DNA of 64,000 nucleotides from CAVUWL01 sp963700105 (GTDB lineage: Bacteria > Actinomycetota > Thermoleophilia > Solirubrobacterales > 70-9), in NCBI GenBank assembly GCA_963700105.1, contig CAVOWL010000004.1, positions 868,001 through 932,000 of the forward strand, given 5' to 3'. Below are positions 19,559 through 28,008 of the stretch, piece by piece. A program made the translations under genes and the position numbers. Positions within the stretch are counted from its first letter, which is position 1. Each line of letters begins with the position of its first letter. The notes under the pieces are model-generated. The model was not told the DNA's origin. It searched no databases and saw only the letters and a program-made list of their open reading frames with translations.

Positions 19559-19935
19559 TAGCGGGCCTGTAAGCCGGATCCTGTCGTGAGCGGCCATCTG
19601 TCTCAGCGGGGCTTTAACCCCACCGGGGTCACCAGAGGCGACCCTGCGACCTACCTGGACCTCACCGAGCCGGGTCAACGATCCTGCTTGGCCTTGCACC
19701 GGGCGGGGTTTGCCTGGCCGCCGCGTCACCGCGGCGCCGGTGCGCTCTTACCGCACCATTTCACCTTTGCCTGTACGCGACTCACGTGTGGCCGCGCCAT
19801 CGGCTGTGTCTTTCTGTGGCACTTTCCCGCGGGTTTCCCCGGGTGGGCGTTACCCACCGCCCTTGCTCTTTGGTGTCCGGACTTTCCTCGAGGGGTTTTC
19901 TCTCCCCCCGCGACCACTCAGCCCGCCATCGCATG
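19559..19935 (-). ncRNA. rnpB: RNase P RNA (bacterial type A)
   Basis: On the minus strand the universally conserved elements appear in order: GAGGAAAGTCCGGAC near the 5' side, GGGTAACGCCCACC, CCACAGAAAGACA, GGTGAAATGGTGCGG and the 3' block ACAGGATCCGGCTTACAGG. GCGGGC near the 5' end pairs with GCCCGC at the 3' end to form P1. This is the catalytic RNA that matures tRNA 5' ends. Ends are approximate (within about 10 bases). It lies downstream of lexA on the same strand. Confidence 0.93.
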
Positions 19936-19979
19936 GTAGTCCCTCGGTGAGCCTCTGCAAAGTGGGCCGAACCCTCGAC

Positions 19980-20591
19980 TCAGACTTTGCGGAAGACCCC
20001 GACGACGCGGCCCAGGACCCGCGCCTCTTTGGTACGAATCGGCTCCATCGCCTCATTCTCGGGCTGGAGCCTGATGTGGTCTGACTCGCGGAAGATGCGC
20101 TTCACGGTGGCCTCCTCGCCGATCAGAGCCACGACGATTTCGCCGTCCGCCGCGTCGTCGGAGGGCCGAACCACTACATAGTCGCCCTCCAAAATGCCGG
20201 CGTTCTTCATGCTCTCGCCGCGGACCTGGAGGATGTAATCGCCATCCTCGCCGCCGATCACGTCGGGAATCTCGAGGTACTCCTCGATGTTCTCTTCCGC
20301 CAGAATCGGCTCCCCCGCAGCGACCTGGCCGACCAGCGGCAGGCCGCTTCCGGGCCGTATCGACCGCTTGGCCTTGTCGAACAGCAGCTCGATCGCCCGT
20401 GGCTTAGAAGGGTCGCGACGCAAGAGACCGATCTTCTCGAGGTTGGCAAGATGGGCGTGCACGGTAGAGGAGGAGTGCAGACCAACCGCCTTGCCGATCT
20501 CACGCACCGTGGGCGGGTAACCGGTCTTGGCGGCATATCGACGGATGAAGTCGAAAATCTCCTTTTGCCTCTTGGTCAGGTCAAGGTCCAC
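19980..20591 (-). CDS. lexA: LexA SOS repressor
   Basis: A 203-aa two-domain repressor and self-cleaving protease. The N-terminal winged helix begins LTKRQKEIFDFI and has REIGKAVGLHSSSTVHAHL; the C-terminal S24 domain has the AAGEP cleavage site (Ala92-Gly93), catalytic Ser127 in RGESMKNAGI and Lys164 in EATVKRI. Two GTG starts are possible. The one at 20591 has GAGAGGA at proper spacing, whereas 20597 would sit almost on that site, so 20591 is preferred. A LexA box lies 45 bases upstream, indicating autoregulation. Confidence 0.94.
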   Translation of the reverse strand: MDLDLTKRQKEIFDFIRRYAAKTGYPPTVREIGKAVGLHSSSTVHAHLANLEKIGLLRRDPSKPRAIELLFDKAKRSIRPGSGLPLVGQVAAGEPILAEENIEEYLEIPDVIGGEDGDYILQVRGESMKNAGILEGDYVVVRPSDDAADGEIVVALIGEEATVKRIFRESDHIRLQPENEAMEPIRTKEARVLGRVVGVFRKV

Positions 20592-20635
20592 AGTCACTTC
20601 CTCTCAAAGAGTCGCGGCTCTGGTGTCAATTGGTT

Positions 20636-20649
20636 CGAACACGTGTTCG
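20636..20649. promoter_or_regulatory. LexA (SOS) box upstream of lexA
   Basis: A perfect 14-bp palindrome, CGAACACGTGTTCG, matching the actinobacterial/Bacillus-type SOS box CGAAC-N4-GTTCG. It sits 45-58 bases upstream of lexA, where it would let LexA repress its own promoter. Confidence 0.9.
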
Positions 20650-20704
20650 TAGGCTAGCGATTGTTCCGGATGGTTTCAAGCCCAATACAATCAACCGCCC
20701 TCAG

Positions 20705-20790
20705 GCGGCTGTGGCGGAACTGGTAGACGCGCAAGGTTGAGGGCCTTGTGCCCCTAACGGGGCGTGATGGTTCGACTCCATTCAGCCGCA
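20705..20790 (+). tRNA. tRNA-Leu (anticodon GAG)
   Basis: An 86-base class II tRNA. The 7-bp acceptor stem GCGGCTG/CAGCCGC is perfect, the D-arm has TGGTAGACGCG, the anticodon loop TTGAGGG gives GAG, a long variable arm (TGCCCCTAACGGGGCG) marks Leu, and the T-loop is TTCGACT. No encoded CCA. A T-rich hairpin follows. Confidence 0.93.
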
Positions 20791-20800
20791 TAGAGGAAGA

Positions 20801-20825
20801 CCCTGCTCCCGGCGGGGTTTTTCTT
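20801..20825 (+). terminator. Intrinsic terminator after tRNA-Leu
   Basis: CCCTGC and GCGGGG pair around a five-base loop and are followed at once by TTTTTC, the classical hairpin plus U-tract, 10 bases after the tRNA. Confidence 0.8.
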
Positions 20826-20999
20826 TGCACACCGCTCTATCGGTGAGCTGTCTTCGCAGATCTCCGTGTCTCAATCTTGTCTTTTTCCAAGGCGCAACGC
20901 TCAGCATTCTGGCCAATTGGGCCCGGGGGCCACAATCGCCATTGCGATCGGCGCCGCCTCGTTCAGTGCGTTGGCGGCATGCTTGGTCCAGTCGCTGGC

Positions 21000-21908
21000 T
21001 TACTGGGATCCGCCATCGGCTCTATCGATCGGGGCGGCCCGAAACCTGGCTTGCAAGCTCACGCGGTAGAACTGAGCAGGCTCGGTCTCGTCAAGGAACC
21101 GCTCGAGAGCAGCGAGGAACTTGGCCGGCGCCTGGAGTTGCGGCTGATGTCCAACTCCGTCAAAAACCTCGAGGCGGCTGCCGGGGATGGCTAGGTGCGC
21201 GCGCTCCCCATGTCGTGCTGGGACGAATGGATCACGAGATCCCCAGATGATCAGCACAGGGATGTCCTCGACCAAGTGGAGGCGGTCTACCGCGCTGACA
21301 CGCTGGCCGCGGGTGTCGACGACCGAGCGCAGCGTCGCCAGGAATGCATTCCGTCGCTCCCGGTCAGCAAGCAAGGCATACACATTCGCCATCTCGACAA
21401 GGTCACCGCTCAGACCAAACCCAAGCACCGAATGGCGTTCGAAGTGAGGTACCGCCCACCGCACCGCCGGGGCAGTTACGGCGATAAACCACCCAGCACC
21501 AGGGAGCGCCACGGCGCGCACAGGCAGGCTGACCTCTTGGCCGAGTCCCCCACTAGAGACAAGCACCAGACGCTCGACGAACTCTGGGAACTGGTGGGTG
21601 AACTGGATCGCGACGCCACCGCCGAAAGAGTGACCGACGAACGTGGCGCGCTCATGACCGAGAACGAGAAGCAGATCGCGCAGGTTGGAGGCAAGACCCC
21701 CAACGGAGTAGTCCCCGCTCGGAGCCGATCTCCCGTATCCAGGAAGGTCAGGGGCGATCACGGTGTGGCTTTGCGCCAGCGGCTCGATCACGGCTCGCCA
21801 TTCCGCCCCGCCGCCACCCATACCGTGGATCAAGAGCAAGACCGGGCCTTCTCCTGCCACGGCATAGTGCAGCGTGCGACCGTGAAGCCTCTCAGTCTTT
21901 AAATCCAT
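21000..21908 (-). CDS. Alpha/beta hydrolase
   Basis: A 302-aa alpha/beta-hydrolase. Oxyanion region LLLIHGMGGGG, nucleophile elbow Ser in VGHSFGGGVA, acid Asp in IWGSRDPFVP and catalytic His in GVGHQPQ are all present, with a cap region of about 65 residues between. The PDLPGYGRSA motif is typical of C-C bond hydrolases and haloperoxidase-like esterases. The substrate is not predictable. The ATG at 21908 is preferred to a TTG one codon upstream. It is a stand-alone gene. Confidence 0.87.
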   Translation of the reverse strand: MDLKTERLHGRTLHYAVAGEGPVLLLIHGMGGGGAEWRAVIEPLAQSHTVIAPDLPGYGRSAPSGDYSVGGLASNLRDLLLVLGHERATFVGHSFGGGVAIQFTHQFPEFVERLVLVSSGGLGQEVSLPVRAVALPGAGWFIAVTAPAVRWAVPHFERHSVLGFGLSGDLVEMANVYALLADRERRNAFLATLRSVVDTRGQRVSAVDRLHLVEDIPVLIIWGSRDPFVPARHGERAHLAIPGSRLEVFDGVGHQPQLQAPAKFLAALERFLDETEPAQFYRVSLQARFRAAPIDRADGGSQ

Positions 21909-22047
21909 CAAATTCGGACGCTACCCAAACACCTATGGACAGGTGCTTGGCCGTCATTCTTGATGGGGAGCATCGGTGCACGGTTTTAGGGTCATTCCGG
22001 GCGAAGGCGACATCGTCGACGCTGCATGCTTTACCTAGAATCTGGAC

Positions 22048-22425
22048 ATGCCTCGTCGCCGCATCGCCGCATGGCTGGTCCTCGCTTGCCTCTGCGGGGC
22101 GCTGCCCGGTGCGGCATCCGGCGCACCCCTCCGGAGTCCAAATGGCCTTCTAACGGGCTGCTACTGGCCTCGATCCCTTCGACAGCATCAGCGAATCGAG
22201 CCGAAGACCAGCGGAATGACGTGCCGTGACGCCAAGGCGATGCTCTTAGTCATGGCAGCATTACCAGCGGGCACGATTTCCTACACCTGGATTAACCGAA
22301 AGAACCATAGACCCCAGCGTTGGGCGTGTCAGCGCTTCCCGCCCGCAGACTATCCATTGGAAGTGCAATGCCGCCATGGCGCAAGACATTTCGATGTAGT
22401 TGGAATCGGTCGCCACAAAGCGTGA
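22048..22425 (+). CDS. Small exported protein with conserved-type cysteines
   Basis: 125 aa with a signal peptide (RRRIAAWLVLACLCGALPGA, cleavage near ASG). The mature region has MTCRDAK, RWACQRFPP and VQCRHGARHFDVVGI: Cys spacing and a C-terminal C-x-H/R-G...F pattern that resembles many short secreted proteins of this actinobacterial class. Function unknown. Base composition is less GC-rich than neighbouring core genes. Confidence 0.5.
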   Translation: MPRRRIAAWLVLACLCGALPGAASGAPLRSPNGLLTGCYWPRSLRQHQRIEPKTSGMTCRDAKAMLLVMAALPAGTISYTWINRKNHRPQRWACQRFPPADYPLEVQCRHGARHFDVVGIGRHKA

Positions 22426-22928
22426 CGTGAAACCGCGATCAGGTCTGATCTGCATTTCTCTGGGTGGCCGTGGTTGCGGTGATCGCGGTCGTGAACGGCC
22501 GCGACGAAAGCGGCCTCACGCACGCCGGAACCCGCGTGCTTCGCTTCAAGCAGCCATTTCGGACGGGCAATACTGCGGGTGTGCGCTCGATCTGGACCGA
22601 ACCCCATCGCGCTCCAGGTCGCTCTTCCTCAGTCCATCGAGGCCAGGCGACAACGATGACCGTTATTCCCAAAGGCGATTCGTCTTCCAAGGTAACGGCG
22701 AGACTGGAACGGATGACTAGAAAACTGGAGAGGGCGGCTGCTCGGTAGCGGGAACCGAAACGCTGATTCCCTGCGGCCCACGCTAGCCCTCGAGCAGACA
22801 CCGATCGATCGCCGGCACCATTCTCCACGCGCGTTCCTGCATCTCAGCGGTGCCGAGGCGAGCGCCAAGACGGAGGGTCGTACCCTCCGCCAGGCGCTCG
22901 ATCGAGGCAACGCTGGTTTGAAGCCTGC
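22426..22928. other. 503-bp interval without a confident gene
   Basis: One weak plus-strand frame (22464-22748, GTG start) begins with a hydrophobic segment VAVVAVIAVV and ends with a basic helix. It has no recognisable domain and no ribosome site. No RNA gene or repeat is seen. Confidence 0.3.
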
Positions 22929-23303
22929 CTACCTTGCAAACACCCGATCGAATAGCGTCGTGTCGCCGAGCGCGTCGAACTCGATCAGCTTGCCACTCTC
23001 GTTGTAGGTGAGGATGTTGGCGCTCTCGACTTCCTCCCCCTCCATGTGGGCGGTGGTCAAAACGACAACCTTGTCGCCGTCGGCGACGAAGCTGTGCGGC
23101 TCATTGCGGAAGCTCTTGGCCGCGAGCTTCCCCCAAAACTCCCCGACCTCCTGCTTGCCGTTGTAGGTCCCGGTCAGGGCGTTATCGCCGCGCGCCCTCC
23201 AGACAATCGAGTCATCCATATTTTGCATCGCACCGGCGGCGTCGCCGGTAGCAAATGCCGCGTAGGCGTCCTTCGCCGTCTGCTTGTTCTCCTGAGCACC
23301 CAT
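22929..23303 (-). CDS. SnoaL-like/ketosteroid-isomerase-like protein
   Basis: 124 aa from the ATG at 23303, preceded by GGAAGGA at good spacing; an upstream in-frame extension lacks family features. It has the cystatin-like alpha+beta barrel pattern of NTF2/SnoaL proteins: KQTAKDAYAAFATGDAAGAMQNMDDSIVWRARG at residues 7-39 (helix, then first strand), GTYNGKQEVGEFWGKLA, and the final strand SGKLIEFDALGDTT. These proteins range from isomerases to ligand carriers; no substrate can be assigned. Confidence 0.75.
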   Translation of the reverse strand: MGAQENKQTAKDAYAAFATGDAAGAMQNMDDSIVWRARGDNALTGTYNGKQEVGEFWGKLAAKSFRNEPHSFVADGDKVVVLTTAHMEGEEVESANILTYNESGKLIEFDALGDTTLFDRVFAR

Positions 23304-23489
23304 GACTGGATCCTTCCTGTAGCTCCTGAACTTGAGGTTCGATCCTATCGCGGGTCCAAACACCGCGGTCGTTGCGAGGTGATCCGACGTAAACCCCTAC
23401 GTCATCATGCTTCAGTTCGCCACGAGCGAACTCCACGCAGGACTGCACTATGGGCGGGGATGGTGCTGAAACCGCGACCTCTCGTTGCG

Positions 23490-24053
23490 CTAGCTATTCC
23501 CGGTAGAAGCTGTATTCGGCCTGCCCCCCATCTCTGCGCTCGAAAAGAGCGCCGGGATGCGCTGGTGTTGCCCTTTGGGTCCACGGCGCACCTTGATGCC
23601 GACCTCAGGGAATAGCCGTTGAATCTCTGGCGTCAGGCCAGCGAGTACCCAGAAGATGATGCACTCGTGTATTGCCATCAGGGTGAGAAAGACGGACTCG
23701 CCTGGAGCGGACCGGGCTTCGCTTCTGCGGTTGAATATTACCTCCGGAATGATGTTGGCCTCCGCCTCCAGGCCAGAATCAAGGTCAAACTCGCCCCAAT
23801 AGTGGCCAAGGATTGCATTCTTCTCTATCTGGCAAAAGATCGGCTGGAGGCGAGAGAGCCGATTAAACCCGGCTCCGATAATTCCAAATCGGGATCGAAT
23901 ACCGACGGCACCGATGATTTGGAAGTGTTCGTGCTTATCTATGTTCGAGAACTCTTCTAGCCGCCAGAGGTTTGCGAGCGGAGGGTCCTTCTTTCGATGG
24001 TAAGGCTGCAGTCGCTCACTTGCTGCTCGAGTGGATCGAGACATCCCCAGCAT
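23490..24053 (-). pseudogene. 5'-truncated gene for an uncharacterised protein (QPY...DKH motifs)
   Basis: A 187-aa frame. LQPYHRKK followed by LWRLEEFSNIDKHEHFQIIG resembles a widespread uncharacterised bacterial family in which a QPY motif and an L-x-x-L/F-S-x-I-D-K-H-R motif lie in the middle of the protein, with about 100 residues before them. Here only about 15 residues precede QPY, and the stretch up to the collagen-like gene at 24191 has no matching frame, so the 5' half seems lost. The C-terminal half looks intact. Family match is from memory. Confidence 0.45.
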
Positions 24054-24190
24054 CTTGGGCTTTGCTCCGATGCGCCTTTTCTCCCCAATACATCCAGCCC
24101 GTGGAGAAGATTGGAACGCGGATCTCTTGGCGGATCTCTTGGCAGATCTCGGGTGGCCGGGACCTCATGGCCCCGGCCCTTCGCTTCGAG

Positions 24191-25849
24191 TCAGGCTTTT
24201 TCTTCTGCTTCCATTGCTTCAATTGCTTCTTTAACTTCTGTTTCAGCTGCCACTACAGCTGCTTTGGATTCTGTGACATTCGTTTCAGCCGCTTCGGTTT
24301 CTTCTTCTGAGATGCTCAGTCCTGCTTTGGTTTCTGTGACTTTCGTTTCAGCCGCTTCGGTTACTTCCGGGGCAGCGGCATACGCGGCCTGAGCGTTTTT
24401 GAGCGTCGTTTTCGCAGCCGATACTTCTTCGGCGGCTTTAACTTCTGGAGCCCTCGCTTTAGTGAGGTTCGCTTCTGCCGCTTCGGTGGCTTCAACGGCT
24501 TCGCTCGCTATGACTTTATCGGCAGCAACCGCCGCTTTTTCCGTCGCCACTTCCGTCGCGGCTGTAGCTTCCGATTCTTCTGCTTCACCGAGTTTGGCTT
24601 CAGCGGCGGTAACTTCACCAGTGGCCTGGGTTTGTGCCGCTTCGGCCGCAGCGAGAGTGGCTTCTTCTGTCGTGACTTCTGATGCAGCTTCAGCTTCGGT
24701 GGCTCTGGCTTCTTCAGCCTTCGCTTCGGCTTCTTCTGCGATTCCGAAGTTCCGTTCTTCCCTGGCTATTTCGGCCCTGGCTTCTTCGGTTTCAGCTTCG
24801 GCCGCAGCTGCGGCCTTTTTGGCTTCGGCCGCAGCGATCTTGGTTTTAGCGGTCGTTACTTCTTCTTGGGCTTCTGACCTTGCCGTTTCGGCCGAAGTGA
24901 GTGCGGCTTTGTCGGCGGTGACTTCTGATGCTGCTTTGGCTTGCGCTACTTCAGCTTCGCCGAGCTTTGTTTCCGCGGCCGTGACCGCATTTTCGGCTTC
25001 GAGTTCTTCGGCCCTGGCTTCGGTTAGTGCCGTTTCCGCGGCCGCCACCGCTCCTTCGTTTTCGCTGATCACCGTGGCTTCAGCTACTTCTGCTTCGCCG
25101 AGCTCTGTTTCCGCGGCCGCCACCGCTTTTTCGGCTTTGAGTTCTTCGGCCCTAGCTTCGGTTAGTGCCGTTTCCGCGGCTTCAGTTTCCCCGCGGGCTG
25201 TGACTTCTGCCGCTTGAGATTCGGTGAGTTCCGTTTCGGCCGCTGTGAGGGATGTCTTGGCGGTTTTTAGATTCTCTCGTGCAAGGTACAGCCTGTACGA
25301 TTCGCCGTTTTTTCCCTGTTTACCTTCGGGGCCTTCTTTGCCTGCAGCGCCTTCTTTGCCTGCAGCGCCTTCTTTGCCTGCAGCGCCTTCTTTGCCTGCA
25401 GCGCCTTCTTTGCCTGCAGCGCCTTCTTTGCCTGCAGCGCCTTCTTTGCCTGCAGCGCCTTCTTTACCTGCAGCGCCGGTTGCTCCTGCAGGGCCGGGAG
25501 GGCCGACGCTGTTCCAGGAAAGCTTCTTTTCACCCTTCTTGCACTTCGTATTCTTCGAGACGAGGCGAAGCGCACCGTTATTCTTCGCGCAGGTATATAT
25601 GGTCGTTTCATTGACGGATGCGCCCGCCTTGGCGCCGCCACTCGCCTTTGTACCTCTCCGGTAGGAGTGCTCCGTTTCCCCACTTTTACACTTGGTCGAC
25701 GAGGAGACTATGTTCACCCTGCCACCCTGTCTCTGGCATGAGTGGATGATGCTCGCGGCATCGGCTTGAGGGGCAGCTAGTGCTGTGAAGAGCAGCGCGG
25801 CAAGTGGAGCAAGCGCGACCGACACAAGGCGGATGCTAAGTCGGGACAT
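24191..25849 (-). CDS. Exported collagen-like and long coiled-coil fibrous protein
   Basis: 552 aa from the ATG at 25849 (GGAGG nine bases upstream). Layout: signal peptide (1-32); two copies of a Cys-pair beta motif (IIHSCQRQGG...STKCKSGE and TIYTCAKNNG...NTKCKKGE); a collagen-like G-x-y tract of about 60 residues (GPPGPAGATG, then eight GKEGAA-type units); and a C-terminal helix of about 370 residues made of Ala, Glu, Thr, Val and Lys with AAETxLxEAxAEE heptads, predicted as a long coiled coil. It probably forms an extended trimeric stalk on the cell surface. No anchor motif is seen. The tandem DNA repeat in the collagen part can change length by slippage. Confidence 0.8.
   Translation of the reverse strand: MSRLSIRLVSVALAPLAALLFTALAAPQADAASIIHSCQRQGGRVNIVSSSTKCKSGETEHSYRRGTKASGGAKAGASVNETTIYTCAKNNGALRLVSKNTKCKKGEKKLSWNSVGPPGPAGATGAAGKEGAAGKEGAAGKEGAAGKEGAAGKEGAAGKEGAAGKEGAAGKEGPEGKQGKNGESYRLYLARENLKTAKTSLTAAETELTESQAAEVTARGETEAAETALTEARAEELKAEKAVAAAETELGEAEVAEATVISENEGAVAAAETALTEARAEELEAENAVTAAETKLGEAEVAQAKAASEVTADKAALTSAETARSEAQEEVTTAKTKIAAAEAKKAAAAAEAETEEARAEIAREERNFGIAEEAEAKAEEARATEAEAASEVTTEEATLAAAEAAQTQATGEVTAAEAKLGEAEESEATAATEVATEKAAVAADKVIASEAVEATEAAEANLTKARAPEVKAAEEVSAAKTTLKNAQAAYAAAPEVTEAAETKVTETKAGLSISEEETEAAETNVTESKAAVVAAETEVKEAIEAMEAEEKA
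25333..25476. repeat. 18-bp tandem repeat, about 8 units, within the collagen-like segment
   Basis: The unit CTTCTTTGCCTGCAGCGC repeats every 18 bases with almost no mismatch (the last unit has TTTACC). It encodes the GKEGAA units on the minus strand. Near-identity and in-frame unit length indicate recent expansion and likely length variation between strains. Confidence 0.9.
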
Positions 25850-25997
25850 GGATCTAATCCTCCGAATTTGGTTGGGTGCGCGCACTTAGGTTCGCGGACC
25901 TTCGTCGGCGAACGTATTCCGTAACTCGGACGGAAAACCTTCGAGCTTTGAGCCGCGGCCGCGCCTTGATTAGGGGCTGAGAAGGCTCACTGGGGGG

Positions 25998-26174
25998 CTA
26001 TTCGAGGCTACTCGATGGAAGACGGCTGGAGCCGCTCGGCGCCCGACGGCGGGAAACATCCGAGCTGTTCTTCCGCCGCTGCGACCGCGAGCGGCAGGTC
26101 TCCGAGCAATACTTTCGCTGCCTGCCTGAAAGCCGCCTGCCGCAATCCTTTACCGCGCACCGGCGCTCGGTCAC
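25998..26174 (-). CDS. Small zinc-finger-like protein
   Basis: 58 aa from the GTG at 26174 (GAGGA 10 bases upstream); the frame is open to 26303 but the extra residues look non-coding. CAVKDCGRRLSGRQRKYCSE followed by TCRSRSQRRK is a C-x4-C...YC-x3-C zinc-binding pattern, as found in short treble-clef-like actinobacterial proteins. The basic tail suggests nucleic-acid contact. It has no operon partners and is set in decayed DNA, so it may itself be a remnant. Confidence 0.4.
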   Translation of the reverse strand: MTERRCAVKDCGRRLSGRQRKYCSETCRSRSQRRKNSSDVSRRRAPSGSSRLPSSSLE

Positions 26175-26546
26175 GCCGCGTACGTCCTCGGGGAGCAACG
26201 CCCACGTTTCGAAGCGCCGACGAGGGGTCAGCGCTTGCGGATACCCCGGCAGCGCGAAGGGCCTTCCCGGCTGCCTCGAAGGCCAACTTGGTGAGCACCC
26301 CACGGTGTGTGCGGCAGTCGGATTTCCGCCGGCCCGGATGCCTCTATCGCCCGGTCAGAACATGCCGGCCGGGCGAGCAAGGGGGGGCAACCTCGAGTGT
26401 ATGTAGAACCGGCCGCACATGCCGCTCAAACGCGGCGTCGAGAGCCGACGGCTGCGAATAGCTGTTCAGAATTTCAGCACTTCCGACCAGGCCCGCCTCG
26501 ACATCCTCGATGTGGTTCGCCCTGCTCGCCGCATGTCACAGCGCGT

Positions 26547-26687
26547 CTAGGTGTCCTGCCTCAAGACGTCCCGAACCCGAGCCATAGGAAGCCGGTTGCC
26601 GAGGGCCGAGTGTCCTCGGCTTTCGTTGTAATGGTCGAGCCAGTGTGGCAAGGCAGCCCGACGGTCTTCGCTTGAGCGGGAGGCAGG
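26547..26687 (-). pseudogene. IS481-family transposase, C-terminal remnant
   Basis: On the minus strand, after an in-frame TGA at 26688-26690, the frame reads SSEDRRAALPHWLDHYNE, then SRGHSALGNRLPMARVRDVL and a stop. R-x-x-AL-x-x-WL-x-x-YN-x-x-R-x-HSALG-x-x-P is the standard C-terminus of IS481-type transposases (integrase-core DDE). Only about 46 residues remain; no upstream part or terminal repeats were found. Confidence 0.65.
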
Positions 26688-26690
26688 TCA

Positions 26691-27597
26691 CCTAGTCAGC
26701 AGGCTGCGATAACCGCGGGGGACAGACGAACCCTTCCGGAATCGCAAAACTTTGATTCGGGGCGAGAGACGAACTCAGCGCACTGGAAAAGCCCCGTTTA
26801 ATGGGGTCCTTCTTTTGCTCGAATCATGACCGCCTGGGTCGTGACGTCCGCCAGCGGCGTAAGGGTGCTGTGTCCGTGCGCGCGGCCAACGCTCAGCCCA
26901 GCTGACGCTCTCAGACCTGATGTTCGACCCCATCATCAGGTGCCAAGAGCTCAGAAAGGCTCTATTTAGCTGGCCGGCTAGGCCGACCGCAGGGGCACCA
27001 GCTGTGGCGCGGGTCCGGATCGTCTATTGGTCCAAAAAATCGCGATAGACCGAAGTTTTGAAAACGAGGGGCAAGCTCCAGAGCGCAGACAGGCACCGCC
27101 TCCTGCGACTGGAACCGAGGACTTTCAGATTTACGCAAGAGAGCACAGACCTCATTTACGGTTAGTCGCCGCGTAGGTATCGCTTTAGGAGCGTTGGCTG
27201 CAGCTCTTGCTGGCTATTTTGCCTCGGCATGCGACTGACGTCACGCGGTATGCCTAGCTTCGATTCGTGGCCACGCCGATTCAGCTTCTCGCTCTCCCGC
27301 ACTGAGAACAAACCGTCTCCCTCGCCTCGCGATAGACCCATCACTGGTGGCGCTGCCAGGATCCGAATCTGGCTATGCGGAGAAAGTTCCGGCGTGGTCG
27401 CTTGGCACGGTCTGATACTCCAAATCGCCAAACCTTCTTCCACGGAAGTTGCTCGCTTGACCACCAGCCGCTTGAGCTTGGGCGCCTTGAAGTTGACCCG
27501 CAACCACAATCATCCCCGCGGTCTGGATCGCAGCAGGTCGCCTTATCGACGGGCTGACAGCAACCAGCCTGCGACTGAGAAGGACAACAGGGAGCTA
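26691..27597. other. 907-bp interval with no supported gene
   Basis: Open frames here are short, in conflict with each other, and lack ribosome sites or domains. The only structure seen is a small hairpin (CCCC 26792-26795, GGGG 26803-26806) followed by a T-rich stretch. Together with the IS481 remnant this looks like decayed mobile or intergenic DNA. Confidence 0.5.
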
Positions 27598-27954
27598 TCA
27601 ATCCCGCAGCCACGCGCTCAGCTCCTCCAAGGCTTCTGATCGAACGTAGTAGTAAGCCCACAGGCCCTCGCGCTCAGAACCGACGATTCCTGCGTCGCGC
27701 AGCACCTTAAGATGGTGGGAGACAGTCGGTTGGGAGAGATCGAACAGCGGCACAAGCTCGCAGACACAGACCTTTCCTGCATGCTTTCGCAGTACGTCGA
27801 CCAGTTGCAGGCGGACTGGATCACCGATCGCCTTGGCAATTGCGGCCATCCGCTCGGCGCCTTGGCGGGCGACGTCGGGGTAGACCACGGGCTCACAGCA
27901 CGGCTCCCCGGCGGCGCGCTTTTGTTTCGGAGCAAGCTCTAAATCGACGGCCAT
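27598..27954 (-). CDS. arsR: ArsR-family arsenic-responsive repressor
   Basis: A 118-aa winged-helix repressor. The HTH is FDLSQPTVSHHLKVLRDAGI. Candidate As(III) ligands are Cys19 and Cys20 (EPCCEP) and Cys63/Cys65 (KVCVCELV). This combines an N-terminal CC pair with a Cys in the ELCVC-like helix, the arrangement known for Corynebacterium glutamicum ArsR1 (Cys15, Cys16, Cys55), rather than the classic E. coli CVC-only site. Divergent from aqpS-arsC with 54 bases between the starts. No ribosome site precedes the ATG and TATATG lies about 9 bases upstream, so a leaderless mRNA is possible. Confidence 0.9.
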   Translation of the reverse strand: MAVDLELAPKQKRAAGEPCCEPVVYPDVARQGAERMAAIAKAIGDPVRLQLVDVLRKHAGKVCVCELVPLFDLSQPTVSHHLKVLRDAGIVGSEREGLWAYYYVRSEALEELSAWLRD

Positions 27955-27966
27955 CTATTTACATAT

Positions 27967-28000
27967 ATCAATTGAATCGATGGCCGTCAACCTTTAGGCT
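27967..28000 (+). promoter_or_regulatory. Divergent ars promoter with candidate ArsR operator
   Basis: TTGAAT (27972-27977) and TAGGCT (27995-28000) are spaced by 17 bases and would place the start of transcription at or next to the aqpS ATG (28009). ATCAA-TTGAA-TCGAT (27967-27981) is an imperfect inverted repeat over the -35 element, a fitting place for repression. Read by eye only. Confidence 0.5.
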
Positions 28001-28008
28001 AGAGTTCG

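Noticed and set aside
24399..25217. 272-codon Ala/Ser/Val-rich plus-strand frame
   Set aside because: It is the antisense shadow of the coiled-coil protein; low-complexity GCN/GAN codons on the other strand give long open frames.
25333..25476. Possible CRISPR array
   Set aside because: Repeats are contiguous 18-bp units without spacers and encode collagen-like GKEGAA.
27162..27509. 115-codon minus-strand frame near arsR
   Set aside because: No ribosome site, no domain, conflicts with equally long frames on the other strand.
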